NCBI GenBank assembly: GCA_964463695.1
Contig: CAYXCZ010000008.1
Location: forward strand, 73,839 to 137,838
Origin: JALNZU01 sp964463695
GTDB taxonomy: Bacteria > Bacteroidota > Bacteroidia > Bacteroidales > F082
Length of the DNA: 64,000 nt
Reading direction: 5' to 3'
A program made the translations under genes and the position numbers. Shown here piece by piece: positions 1 to 7,801 of the stretch. Every line of letters begins with the position of its first letter. The first letter of the stretch is position 1. A model generated the notes under the pieces. The model did not search any database, was not told the DNA's origin, and was given only the letters and a program-made list of their open reading frames with translations.

Positions 1-159
1 GGAATCCTAAGTTCTTGCGCGTGACATTTTAAATTTGATTGGAAAAGTGTTATGACAATTAAAGAAAAGTAAATCCAATAAGTGAAAATTAACGTCAGTT
101 GCTTCATATATTGTATTCAATCACAGGATAGATCTTATTTTAAGTTGACTTGAAGGGGT
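1..159. other. Window-edge segment without a recognisable gene
   Basis: I see no coding region, RNA gene or convincing terminator here. The stretch lies downstream of the minus-strand lipoprotein gene that ends at 160. A gene continuing from outside the window cannot be excluded. Confidence 0.5.
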
Positions 160-750
160 TTAATAAACCAAACCAAGTTTCCCTCCCTTTATTGTTGCAA
201 TGCCACCTCCAGCTTTCTTAAGTTTACCTTCGAAGGATAACTCTAAAGAAAAGCCCTTTATACTGTCGACCAAAACTGTTTCAGAGATGTTCCGTGCTTC
301 TGCAGCAAAATCAGTAGATGTTGCAAGAAACATAGTTTTTCCATTTTCAATCGCCGTTTTATCATTAATGTGAAGTGTAACTCTTTGCATCTGATTAGTG
401 CCTTCCTGAATTCTTCCAAAAATTCGAAATTCCAAAAAAAGCTCCTCATTTGGGTATTCGGCTGTGCTACCCCGAACCCAGATTACTGTTTCATTTTCTT
501 GCTCATCGAAAAATGCAAATGGCATTATTGAACTATTCAACATATTGACATTCAAGAAAATAGTTTTTCCGTCGAGTTGAAATTCCAAATCATATTGTTT
601 TGGTTTCATGTATTCGGCCTGAGGTTCTGCAGCCTGTGTCAGTACCTGCATATCGTCTGTTGAAGGAATATGCTCAGAAACATTTGTTTGTTGATTACCT
701 GTGCATTGAACAAGCATTATGGCAATAATTAAAACAATAACTTTTCGCAT
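160..750 (-). CDS. Predicted lipoprotein of unknown function
   Basis: The 196-residue product begins with a short hydrophobic signal sequence ending in a lipobox (LVQC, Cys at about residue 16), so it is predicted to be an outer- or inner-membrane lipoprotein. After a Thr/Gln/Glu-rich linker, the rest looks like a compact beta-rich domain. I do not recognise the family and infer no function beyond cell-envelope location. The ATG at 750 is the only start that keeps the signal peptide. It is separated from the upstream gene by a strong hairpin terminator and has a TATCTTTG -7 element 21 bp upstream of the start, so it is probably its own transcription unit. Confidence 0.75.
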   Translation of the reverse strand: MRKVIVLIIAIMLVQCTGNQQTNVSEHIPSTDDMQVLTQAAEPQAEYMKPKQYDLEFQLDGKTIFLNVNMLNSSIMPFAFFDEQENETVIWVRGSTAEYPNEELFLEFRIFGRIQEGTNQMQRVTLHINDKTAIENGKTMFLATSTDFAAEARNISETVLVDSIKGFSLELSFEGKLKKAGGGIATIKGGKLGLVY

Positions 751-764
751 CGGTTTCGAATTTT

Positions 765-814
765 AAAAAACAAAGATAGGAGATTGTTTGCTTTGGAAAG
801 CTACAATCTCCTAT
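765..814 (-). terminator. Strong hairpin terminator after the 861-1541 gene
   Basis: On the minus strand a perfect 12-bp stem (776-787 paired with 803-814) encloses a 15-nt loop with its own 5-bp GCTTT/AAAGC pairing. It is followed by CTTTGTTTTTT, a classic intrinsic terminator layout. It lies 46 bp beyond the stop of the gene ending at 861. Confidence 0.7.
771..778 (-). promoter_or_regulatory. Candidate -7 promoter element for the 160-750 lipoprotein gene
   Basis: The minus strand reads TATCTTTG, matching the Bacteroidota -7 consensus TAnnTTTG, 21 bp upstream of the ATG at 750. No TTG lies at the expected 18-20 bp spacing; the nearest is about 25 bp away. The element overlaps the base and U-tract of the preceding terminator. 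Confidence 0.35.
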
Positions 815-860
815 TTCCATAAAAATGGCTTGTAAATGATAAGCCTATAATATTGAGCTT

Positions 861-1541
861 TTATTCCTCATCATCAGGTAAACCCATTAATCCGTTAATT
901 TGATTCATATCAATTTCTTGAATCTCAAAACCAGATGGAACGTTAAACTTCGAAGAGGGAATAGAAATATTTTCTTCAAAAGAAATAGCTTCTTCATTGG
1001 ATGAACCGAGCATTCCTCCAAAATCAACGCTCATTTTTAATGGAATACGTTTATACTCCCAATGTTTAGAGTTAAGTTTACCACTTGTTGTAACTTTACA
1101 TTGTCTACCAAGAATAGTTTCCATACCGCCATCTTTAATATCCATATCCTTCTGGACATCCTCACCAAACTTTTTGAGTTGTTCATCAGTAGTTGCATCA
1201 GTTACAACGTTAAGCATCTCATTAGCCTGGTCAACATGCATTTTTGTTCCTGTTTTGTCAACCAAATTAAGATCAAACATCCATTCTTTATCCCTTATTC
1301 GAAGTCTTTCTTCTTTGGAAGTCATTCCGAACATTTTTGTGGTTGTAACGGTGTGTTCATACTGAAAGCGTCCATAATCATCGAACCAAAGTGTTTTGGT
1401 TCCTTTTGTTTTGCCTTCAATTTTGTACTCAATTTTACCAGATTTTACATCAAACTGTTTCATGTTCATGTAATCTTCATTTTGGGCTATTGATGCCAAG
1501 GCAATAATCATTAAAACTGCCAGAGTTAACAATTTTTTCAT
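861..1541 (-). CDS. Secreted protein, paralogue of the neighbouring 1627-2286 product
   Basis: The 226-residue protein has a clear N-terminal signal peptide (hydrophobic stretch ending ALASIAQ) and no lipobox, suggesting periplasmic or secreted location. Its C-terminal third (ILGRQCKV, a Tyr/Trp-rich segment, RIPLKM, then FEENISIPSSKFNVPSGFEI) closely parallels the same region of the adjacent upstream protein. The pattern resembles small periplasmic DUF4412-like proteins, but that family assignment is from memory and untested. It is probably co-transcribed with the 1627-2286 gene (85-bp gap) and ends at the terminator at 765-814. Confidence 0.75.
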   Translation of the reverse strand: MKKLLTLAVLMIIALASIAQNEDYMNMKQFDVKSGKIEYKIEGKTKGTKTLWFDDYGRFQYEHTVTTTKMFGMTSKEERLRIRDKEWMFDLNLVDKTGTKMHVDQANEMLNVVTDATTDEQLKKFGEDVQKDMDIKDGGMETILGRQCKVTTSGKLNSKHWEYKRIPLKMSVDFGGMLGSSNEEAISFEENISIPSSKFNVPSGFEIQEIDMNQINGLMGLPDDEE

Positions 1542-1626
1542 AAGAAAAAGTTTAGTTGATTTATAAATTAAAATATCTAATTATAGTAAAATAAACAGTG
1601 GTAAAATTGAAGTAACAACAATAAAT

Positions 1627-2286
1627 TCATAACGAAGGAATTGTTTTCACTTCGATACCTTCCGGCACTTCAAACTTCTCAGATGGAATAGTTATATTTT
1701 CTTCAAATATAATAGCCTCCATAACAGATAATTGAGTAATAATCTTTAATGGAATACCACGGTAGTACCAAATCTTCGTGAGGGTTTTCCTACCCGACTC
1801 ATCCATCTCAGGCATCTCAACTACCTGACAACTTCGACCAAGAATCAGCTCCTCGCCTACTATTCTGCCATTATCTTCTTCGACCATTTCCTTCAATTTT
1901 GCAGTTTCAGATGGTTTCAGATAGCTTGAAATCAATGATTCATCTTGATTGGTTTTTGATTTGAAACCTGATCTCTCATCAAGATTTAAAACATAACTCC
2001 ATCCCTTCTTATTAATCATCAATGATTTACCGGAGAGTTTTCGACCTGCAATATCTGTTTCAGTAATAGTTAAAACTGCGTATAGTTTATTCTCATTATC
2101 AACCCATTGTGTCATATGAGAAAGACTTTTCAGGTTACCTTGCTCAACAGTTGTTCTGTATTCAATGATATAAGAGGATATGATAGCATCATTGATCAAG
2201 GTTTTGTTCTGATTGTCGCACGAACCAAGACTAAAAATGACTAGTAAAAATAAAAACATTCTAAAATATATAGCTTTCATAATCAT
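1627..2286 (-). CDS. Predicted lipoprotein, paralogue of the 861-1541 product
   Basis: The 219-residue product has a signal sequence with lipobox LGSC (Cys at about residue 23), so it should be lipid-anchored. The C-terminal region shows ILGRSCQV, a Trp/Tyr segment, GIPLKI and FEENITIPSEKFEVPEGIEV, matching the downstream neighbour motif for motif. It has the anchor that the neighbour lacks. The start lies 9 bp from the stop of the 2296-3387 gene, indicating an operon. The shared fold suggests binding or sensing in the envelope, but no catalytic signature is visible. Confidence 0.75.
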   Translation of the reverse strand: MIMKAIYFRMFLFLLVIFSLGSCDNQNKTLINDAIISSYIIEYRTTVEQGNLKSLSHMTQWVDNENKLYAVLTITETDIAGRKLSGKSLMINKKGWSYVLNLDERSGFKSKTNQDESLISSYLKPSETAKLKEMVEEDNGRIVGEELILGRSCQVVEMPEMDESGRKTLTKIWYYRGIPLKIITQLSVMEAIIFEENITIPSEKFEVPEGIEVKTIPSL

Positions 2287-2295
2287 TATATTAAA

Positions 2296-3387
2296 CTATT
2301 CAAAACCAGACAATTCCCATCCACTTATTGGGTAAAACATAAATTCAAATTTCGCTTTGTAAGTGGGGACTTCTTCAACGGTCACGGTTTCACTCACTTT
2401 AAAAGGTTTTCTTGCTTTGATAGCAGAAATGTGACTAGTCAGGTTAATTTCAACTGACTGCCCATGTTCAGAGAAACCAATATATGATAGCAAGCGAAGT
2501 TCTTTTGGAGCCACAGTATTTTCTGCACAAATCACTAGATCTCCATCCACAATGTCTTGCGCAAAAGTTTCGTCGCCATCTGTCATCGTCAGGCGGGTAT
2601 TGATTTTTCCACCTTTATGAGACACCACACCTCCATCGCAGGCATAAGGAAAGGTGATTCGGTCGTCGTAATCCAGATACATGCATTTGTCTTCCAATTC
2701 AGAAAGATTTGCGATAAGGTGAAAATTCTCCCATTGAGCATTGCCAGCCATGGTCACATATTCATCCTCGTTTCTCCACTCAATTTCAACTTTTCCTACT
2801 GCAACCCATTTGGTTTCACAAGGATCGCATCCCTTTTTGAGAATTTCATCGGCTTTGGCTTGCAACAAATCGTCCACTTCACTATGTGGAATGTTTATCA
2901 ACTCTCTCTGCGCCATAGCTTTAAAGATACAAGCCAAATAATCTTTGCATAATTCATTACCAACCGGTGGCATCGTGTTTGCAAACTGGGTAGTCCATAA
3001 ATCAACTCCTTCTGATGCGCGTTGCATACCCCTGTCGTGGAGTTCACTATTTCCAGAAAGCTCAGCCTTTGCAGTAAGTTTCAGAATGCAAGCTATGTAC
3101 TTTACAGTTGGATTATCTTTACAAAACAAACCAAGTGGATCAGGCATAGGTTGCTGAATTGCCTGCTCAAGATCAGCCTCAAGTAATTGACCCACTTCAT
3201 CCATTAAGGCCTGCGAACCGGCTTCGTCACCAGTCTCTTCCAACCGAGCAGCTTCCCGAAGTAATTCACCTACTTTTGTTTCATCCAATTGACTACATGA
3301 ACCGCTTTGTGCCCATAAGGGGCTCGCTTGCGACGAAATAAGCAAAACAACCAATAAGTATCTGATAATTAAAATTTTTACTTTCAT
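2296..3387 (-). CDS. Secreted protein of unknown function
   Basis: The 363-residue protein starts with a signal peptide (about residues 1-26, ending PLWAQ). An alpha-helical, acidic segment with regularly spaced Cys residues follows (to about residue 195). It includes two similar stretches, KYIACILKLTAKAEL and DYLACIFKAMAQREL, suggesting an internal duplication. The C-terminal half looks beta-rich. I do not recognise the family. It is the first gene of a probable three-gene operon with the two paralogous envelope proteins downstream. Confidence 0.7.
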   Translation of the reverse strand: MKVKILIIRYLLVVLLISSQASPLWAQSGSCSQLDETKVGELLREAARLEETGDEAGSQALMDEVGQLLEADLEQAIQQPMPDPLGLFCKDNPTVKYIACILKLTAKAELSGNSELHDRGMQRASEGVDLWTTQFANTMPPVGNELCKDYLACIFKAMAQRELINIPHSEVDDLLQAKADEILKKGCDPCETKWVAVGKVEIEWRNEDEYVTMAGNAQWENFHLIANLSELEDKCMYLDYDDRITFPYACDGGVVSHKGGKINTRLTMTDGDETFAQDIVDGDLVICAENTVAPKELRLLSYIGFSEHGQSVEINLTSHISAIKARKPFKVSETVTVEEVPTYKAKFEFMFYPISGWELSGFE

Positions 3388-3461
3388 TTGATAGTGTTTT
3401 TATTTATAGATGGGAATACTCCATCATGATGATAATGGCTTTAAAAAGCATAAATGTCAGG

Positions 3462-4814
3462 TTAAAACTTAACGAATTCTACTCTGCGATTCTGTGCTTT
3501 TCCTTCGGGAGTTTCGTTACCGGTCATTGGTTTGCTTTCGCCCCAGCCTTTGGAAGTAAGTCTGTCAGCAGCAATACCAAGCTCAACCATTTTTTCCATT
3601 ACTGCTTTCGAGCGGGCTTCGCTTAGTTTTTGGTTAGAAGCTTCTTCTCCGTCACTGTCAGTGTGGCCTTCCACAGAAAATTTCAGCTCAGGATGGTCTT
3701 GCATCATTTTCACAACATAGTTGAAGGTTCCAATTGATTCAGCTTTGATGCTAGCTTTATTCACATCGAATTTGATGCCTGTTGTAACGAACTTTCCATC
3801 GGTTAGCACTTTATCATATAATGGCACAGCACCTTTAGCTATACGGAAATTTTTGGTATAACCAACATGCTCGCCAGAAGGAGTTTGTTTTCCAATAGTA
3901 AAACCTGTAGGATTATAACCCAAATTTGGTATATTCAGCACCCTTGCATCGTCTAAATATACTTTCAATGCTCTTTTGTTAAATGAAATGGCTATATGGC
4001 GCCATTTGGGGGTTTTGTCAAATATTCCGCTATTATAACCAGGATAGTAGTTCATTTCGATGTTGTTACCATCAGCACCGTTTTTGTAAATCCTTATATA
4101 TTTGTAGGAAAGCCTATATTCTTTATCCAGTTTTAACTGGTTTTTATAATCGCCAAGATAGATTACATATTGTCCACCATGATAGTCGCTGAAATAGGCG
4201 TCAAATTCAATTGTAAACTCTTCGGGCAAATAATCCTCGCTTGCGTTTTTTAACATTGGAACGATTCCACCACCACCATTCATGTTGCATTTGATGTGGT
4301 AAATGACATTTGCGCCATCAAAGAATGCATTTTCAAAATTTCCTTGTACGAGATCCCATTTACCTGGAAATTCGCCATTTTGCTCACCTTCCTGATTGTC
4401 TTCGAAAATGATCTCAGTTCCGGGCACAAAATCATATTTAGCCCATGTTAAAGTTGGAGCAGGTTTTTCATTCTCTTTTGATTGATTTTCAATAGCTTCT
4501 TCATCAGATTCACCATTCTTTGATTCGTCTTTCTTTTTTGTTGATGAAGTCGTGTTCTTGGTATCTGTTTTGCTTTCCTTCTCTTTTTTATCTTTCTTTT
4601 CTTTCGAGTCACCCTTTACACTTTCATCTATTGTTTCTTCAGTTTTATCGAGAGCCTTGTCAACTCCCTTGTCAATCCTGCGTTCTACACGATTTTCAAC
4701 ACTACGCTCAGCCTTTTTAACACTGCGGTTTACAACTTTATTCAGATCTATCTGAGCAGATCCTGCAACATGAAATACGACTAACGTTAAAAGTAGTAAG
4801 AATAACTTTTTCAT
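3462..4814 (-). CDS. OmpA-family protein with a LamG-like middle domain
   Basis: The 450-residue product has a signal peptide (about 1-20), then a highly charged Lys/Glu/Asp/Ser-rich linker (about 25-120). Next comes a region resembling a LamG/concanavalin-like beta sandwich (about 130-330; FTIEFDAYF, WRHIAISFNKRALKVYLDD). It ends with an OmpA peptidoglycan-binding domain (about 345-450) with GHTDSDG, LSEARSKAV and NRRVEF motifs. Known OmpA domains bind diaminopimelate in peptidoglycan, so the protein probably tethers a ligand- or glycan-binding domain to the cell wall. It appears to be a single-gene unit. Confidence 0.85.
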   Translation of the reverse strand: MKKLFLLLLTLVVFHVAGSAQIDLNKVVNRSVKKAERSVENRVERRIDKGVDKALDKTEETIDESVKGDSKEKKDKKEKESKTDTKNTTSSTKKKDESKNGESDEEAIENQSKENEKPAPTLTWAKYDFVPGTEIIFEDNQEGEQNGEFPGKWDLVQGNFENAFFDGANVIYHIKCNMNGGGGIVPMLKNASEDYLPEEFTIEFDAYFSDYHGGQYVIYLGDYKNQLKLDKEYRLSYKYIRIYKNGADGNNIEMNYYPGYNSGIFDKTPKWRHIAISFNKRALKVYLDDARVLNIPNLGYNPTGFTIGKQTPSGEHVGYTKNFRIAKGAVPLYDKVLTDGKFVTTGIKFDVNKASIKAESIGTFNYVVKMMQDHPELKFSVEGHTDSDGEEASNQKLSEARSKAVMEKMVELGIAADRLTSKGWGESKPMTGNETPEGKAQNRRVEFVKF

Positions 4815-5018
4815 TGTTTGGAAGATTTATAAAGGTTAATATATTCCAAATCAATGTTGAACAAAAAAAGAGGGTGAACCTGACAAATAAGGCTATTGCA
4901 AAAATCAGGTAATAATTTTAAAAAGATTTTTCTCATCTTTTTATTCGAATTAATTTGGTTGAAGCAAAATTACAAACAAAATAGATGGAAAGTATCAGGA
5001 ATTTGAATACGTAAGAAT

Positions 5019-5037
5019 AACAGCAGAATTCGCTGTT
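5019..5037 (-). terminator. Weak hairpin downstream of the LytTR regulator gene
   Basis: A 6-bp perfect stem (AACAGC/GCTGTT) with a 7-nt loop lies 32 bp past the stop of the gene ending at 5069. The following T-run is poor (ATTCTT), so termination is only possible. Confidence 0.3.
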
Positions 5038-5068
5038 TCAACTAAGAAAAGCGTCAAAAAGTAATAAG

Positions 5069-5806
5069 TTAAAGCTTCGAGATCACTTCAAGCAGCAAGG
5101 GTTTCCTACGAATTGAAACTGGAATTGCAGAGCCATCTGTGAGATGAACATGACCGCCCTCACTTTTTTCAATCCGTTTGACAAAAGCTAAATTGACCAA
5201 ATGAGACTGATGTACTCTAAAGAAACCATGTTGTTCCAGTAATTCATCATATTCTGACAGTCCCTTGGAAACCAATAATTTGTCACCTGATTTGAAATAG
5301 AATGTTGTATAAGTATTATCGGCAACACAATGAACGATATCCTTTATTTCAACAATGTGGATATCAGTAGATGTACGTAATACAAGTTTTGTTGAATTTC
5401 GTGGTGAATCAGAAGTAATTTGTTGATTTACTTTCTCTTCATCTTTTAAATTGATCGCACCGATAGTTTTTTCAACTCCTATTCTAAATTCTACTTCATT
5501 AAGTGGTTTCATAAGATAGTCGAGTGCTCCCATCTTGATTGCTTGAAGTGCAAATTCATTGAAAGCAGTAATAAAAATCAATTTGAAGGATTTCCATTCA
5601 ACTTTTTGGAGCACATGAAAGCCAGTGCCGCCTCTTATTTCAATATCAAGAAATAGCAGATCAGGTTTTAGTTGGTTTATCTTTTCAACAGCTTCATTAA
5701 CGCCTGCTGCCTCTCCCACTATCTCAATGATTGGAAACCAACGTTCCAGGAACATTCGAACTGTTTGCCTTATCGGCAACTCATCATCCACAATCAATGC
5801 TTTCAT
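5069..5806 (-). CDS. LytTR-family DNA-binding response regulator
   Basis: The 245-residue protein has an N-terminal receiver (about 1-120) with the acidic pair VDDE at 6-9, phospho-acceptor Asp54 in FLDIE, a conserved Thr in ITAFNEFA and Lys in LMKPL. The C-terminal LytTR domain (about 143-245; HIVEIKDIVHCVADNTYTTF, FFRVHQSHLVNL) is a DNA-binding module. Its start overlaps the kinase stop by 4 bp (ATGA), so the two form a translationally coupled two-component pair. The target genes are unknown. Confidence 0.92.
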   Translation of the reverse strand: MKALIVDDELPIRQTVRMFLERWFPIIEIVGEAAGVNEAVEKINQLKPDLLFLDIEIRGGTGFHVLQKVEWKSFKLIFITAFNEFALQAIKMGALDYLMKPLNEVEFRIGVEKTIGAINLKDEEKVNQQITSDSPRNSTKLVLRTSTDIHIVEIKDIVHCVADNTYTTFYFKSGDKLLVSKGLSEYDELLEQHGFFRVHQSHLVNLAFVKRIEKSEGGHVHLTDGSAIPVSIRRKPLLLEVISKL

Positions 5807-7734
5807 TTTTTACCCTTTAAAACGATTGGTAAGTGAATTATGACGGACACACCCTTAAATATTTCTGATACCAGAGCTCGATCAACAATTTGAAATGTGA
5901 TCGGTTTTTGAAGTCGGAGATTTAGATTATGAACTCTTTCTTTAAAAATTGTTGTTGAGTATGAAATGTGGCTGCTTTCATTCTCAGTTTGGCTAAAGCC
6001 CGGGCCATCATCCTCAATTAGAAATTCTAAAGAATCATTCTGTTCTGAAATTTTTATATAAAGTTTACCTGGTGTTTCGCGCTTACTTATACCATGTTCA
6101 ATAGCGTTTTCAATAAATGGTTGAATAAGTAAAGGGGGAATGAGAATGAAGTCTGATTCGATATCTTCTTGTATATCAACTGTATAAATGAGATGCTCAT
6201 TAAATCGTAATTTCTGAATTTCCAAATAAGTTTCTATTATAAGTATTTCTTCTTTCAAACTTATCCACTCCTCTCGCGAACTTTTCAAAACTGAACGCAT
6301 TAATCGGGCAAAACTACCCAAATAAACAGAAGCTTGCTGACTATCGCCACGAACAAGGTATTGCTGAATTGCGGCCAAGGCGTTAAAGATAAAATGAGGG
6401 TTCATTTGTGTACGAAGAAGCTTTTGCTCAAGCTGCAATTGTTGTTGTTGGATTCGCAATTTATGCTGTCTTGACAATAAAAAAACAATTGTAAAAACTA
6501 AAATAAGAAAAACAATCCCGATACCTGTTTGAATTCCTATTCGGGTAATTTGCGCCTTTTGTAGCTCATTCTGTGTACGTAACAATTTAATTTGCTGCTC
6601 TTTCTCTCTTGTCTGAAAACGCGTTTCAAGTAAACTGATATTTTTCTTAACCTCAATATTTTGTATTGAGTCATTAAGTTTATTGTAAATCAATTGGTAA
6701 TTAAAAGCATCTTTATACATGCTTAATTGAGATGAGGTAAAAGCAATTCCTTTTAGCGCAATAAGATAAACATCCGAATAATCAAGAATGGATGGGTGCT
6801 TCAGAGTTTTATCATAAAAATTATGCGCCATCTTCATGTCTCCCATTTGTTTATAACAGCTAGCAAGGTTTTCAAGAGAAGATATCTGCCGATACGCACT
6901 TCCGTCTATAGACATTTCATATGATTTAATGGCAGCTTTCAACGCTTTTTCAGGATCATTGAGTGCAAAATAAACTTCAACAAGGTTTGAGTTTGCTGTA
7001 GCTACTCCTTTCGGATAATTATTTGCAATGGAAAGCTTTATCATTTCTTCATAGGCATCTAAAGCCTCCGAAAAATTTTCTTCATCAGCATAAATCCCAC
7101 CTAAGTCATTCAAAATCGAAATGCGTGTACGCAATCTTGCATATTTTTCATTTGATGCTAGAATTCTGGCTTTTTCCAGGTATGATTTCCACTGTTCGTT
7201 TAGCTTCAGCTCTTTGTAAACTTCGCCTATCTGTTGAAAATAGAAACTAATGTTAGTAGAATCACCACACAATAACCTGTATTCCAATGCCTTTTGCTTT
7301 GTTTCCAGAGCTCTTTCGTACTGACCGCCATTAGCATATTCCATTCCCATGTTAATCAAAACATCAGCAGCTTTGGCTGTATCTCCATTAGCAAGAAACA
7401 GGTCAGATGCTTCCTTAAACATCTCATTAATAGAGTCAAATGTACCCTCTTCTGAATAAGAAGATGCCAGATAATTTAGAATTTGTGCTGTGATTTTTTT
7501 ATCACCACTCTTGCGCGCAAATGGAAGTGCTTTTCGCAGTGTTTCATTACTTAAAAGTATTGAATCATGTTGATCATAATATACACCTAGTTTATAATAA
7601 GTTTGCGCTATTGCAGTTGCATCGCCTTCTTTTTCAGCTTCCTGCACTGATTTTAGAAGTAATTCTTTTTCCTGTGCAAAACCAGTTATAATACAAAAAA
7701 AGAAGCTGAAAAATACTGAACAAATAAACTTCAT
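5803..7734 (-). CDS. TPR-containing LytS-type sensor histidine kinase
   Basis: I start at the ATG at 7734, which gives 643 residues and begins directly with a signal peptide (MKFICSVFFSF... ending TGFAQ). An open frame extends to 7785 but adds a non-signal leader. The periplasmic part (about 25-375) consists of tetratricopeptide-like helical repeats. It is followed by one membrane segment (GIVFLILVFTIVFLL, about 400-420) and a His_kinase domain with MNPHFIFNAL (His447). The C-terminal HATPase contains ENAIEHG and EDDGPGF. This is the usual architecture of Bacteroidota LytS-like kinases, and its partner is the overlapping LytTR regulator. Confidence 0.9.
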   Translation of the reverse strand: MKFICSVFFSFFFCIITGFAQEKELLLKSVQEAEKEGDATAIAQTYYKLGVYYDQHDSILLSNETLRKALPFARKSGDKKITAQILNYLASSYSEEGTFDSINEMFKEASDLFLANGDTAKAADVLINMGMEYANGGQYERALETKQKALEYRLLCGDSTNISFYFQQIGEVYKELKLNEQWKSYLEKARILASNEKYARLRTRISILNDLGGIYADEENFSEALDAYEEMIKLSIANNYPKGVATANSNLVEVYFALNDPEKALKAAIKSYEMSIDGSAYRQISSLENLASCYKQMGDMKMAHNFYDKTLKHPSILDYSDVYLIALKGIAFTSSQLSMYKDAFNYQLIYNKLNDSIQNIEVKKNISLLETRFQTREKEQQIKLLRTQNELQKAQITRIGIQTGIGIVFLILVFTIVFLLSRQHKLRIQQQQLQLEQKLLRTQMNPHFIFNALAAIQQYLVRGDSQQASVYLGSFARLMRSVLKSSREEWISLKEEILIIETYLEIQKLRFNEHLIYTVDIQEDIESDFILIPPLLIQPFIENAIEHGISKRETPGKLYIKISEQNDSLEFLIEDDGPGFSQTENESSHISYSTTIFKERVHNLNLRLQKPITFQIVDRALVSEIFKGVSVIIHLPIVLKGKK

Positions 7735-7801
7735 GATTATGCAAAACAGGTACTTAGATGAATGATTTAATTGTAGAATAGTCAACCTTAATTATTGAAA
7801 A

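Noticed and set aside
997..1493. Two plus-strand open frames opposite the 861-1541 gene
   Set aside because: The minus-strand protein has a signal peptide and a paralogue next door; the plus-strand products have low-complexity composition.
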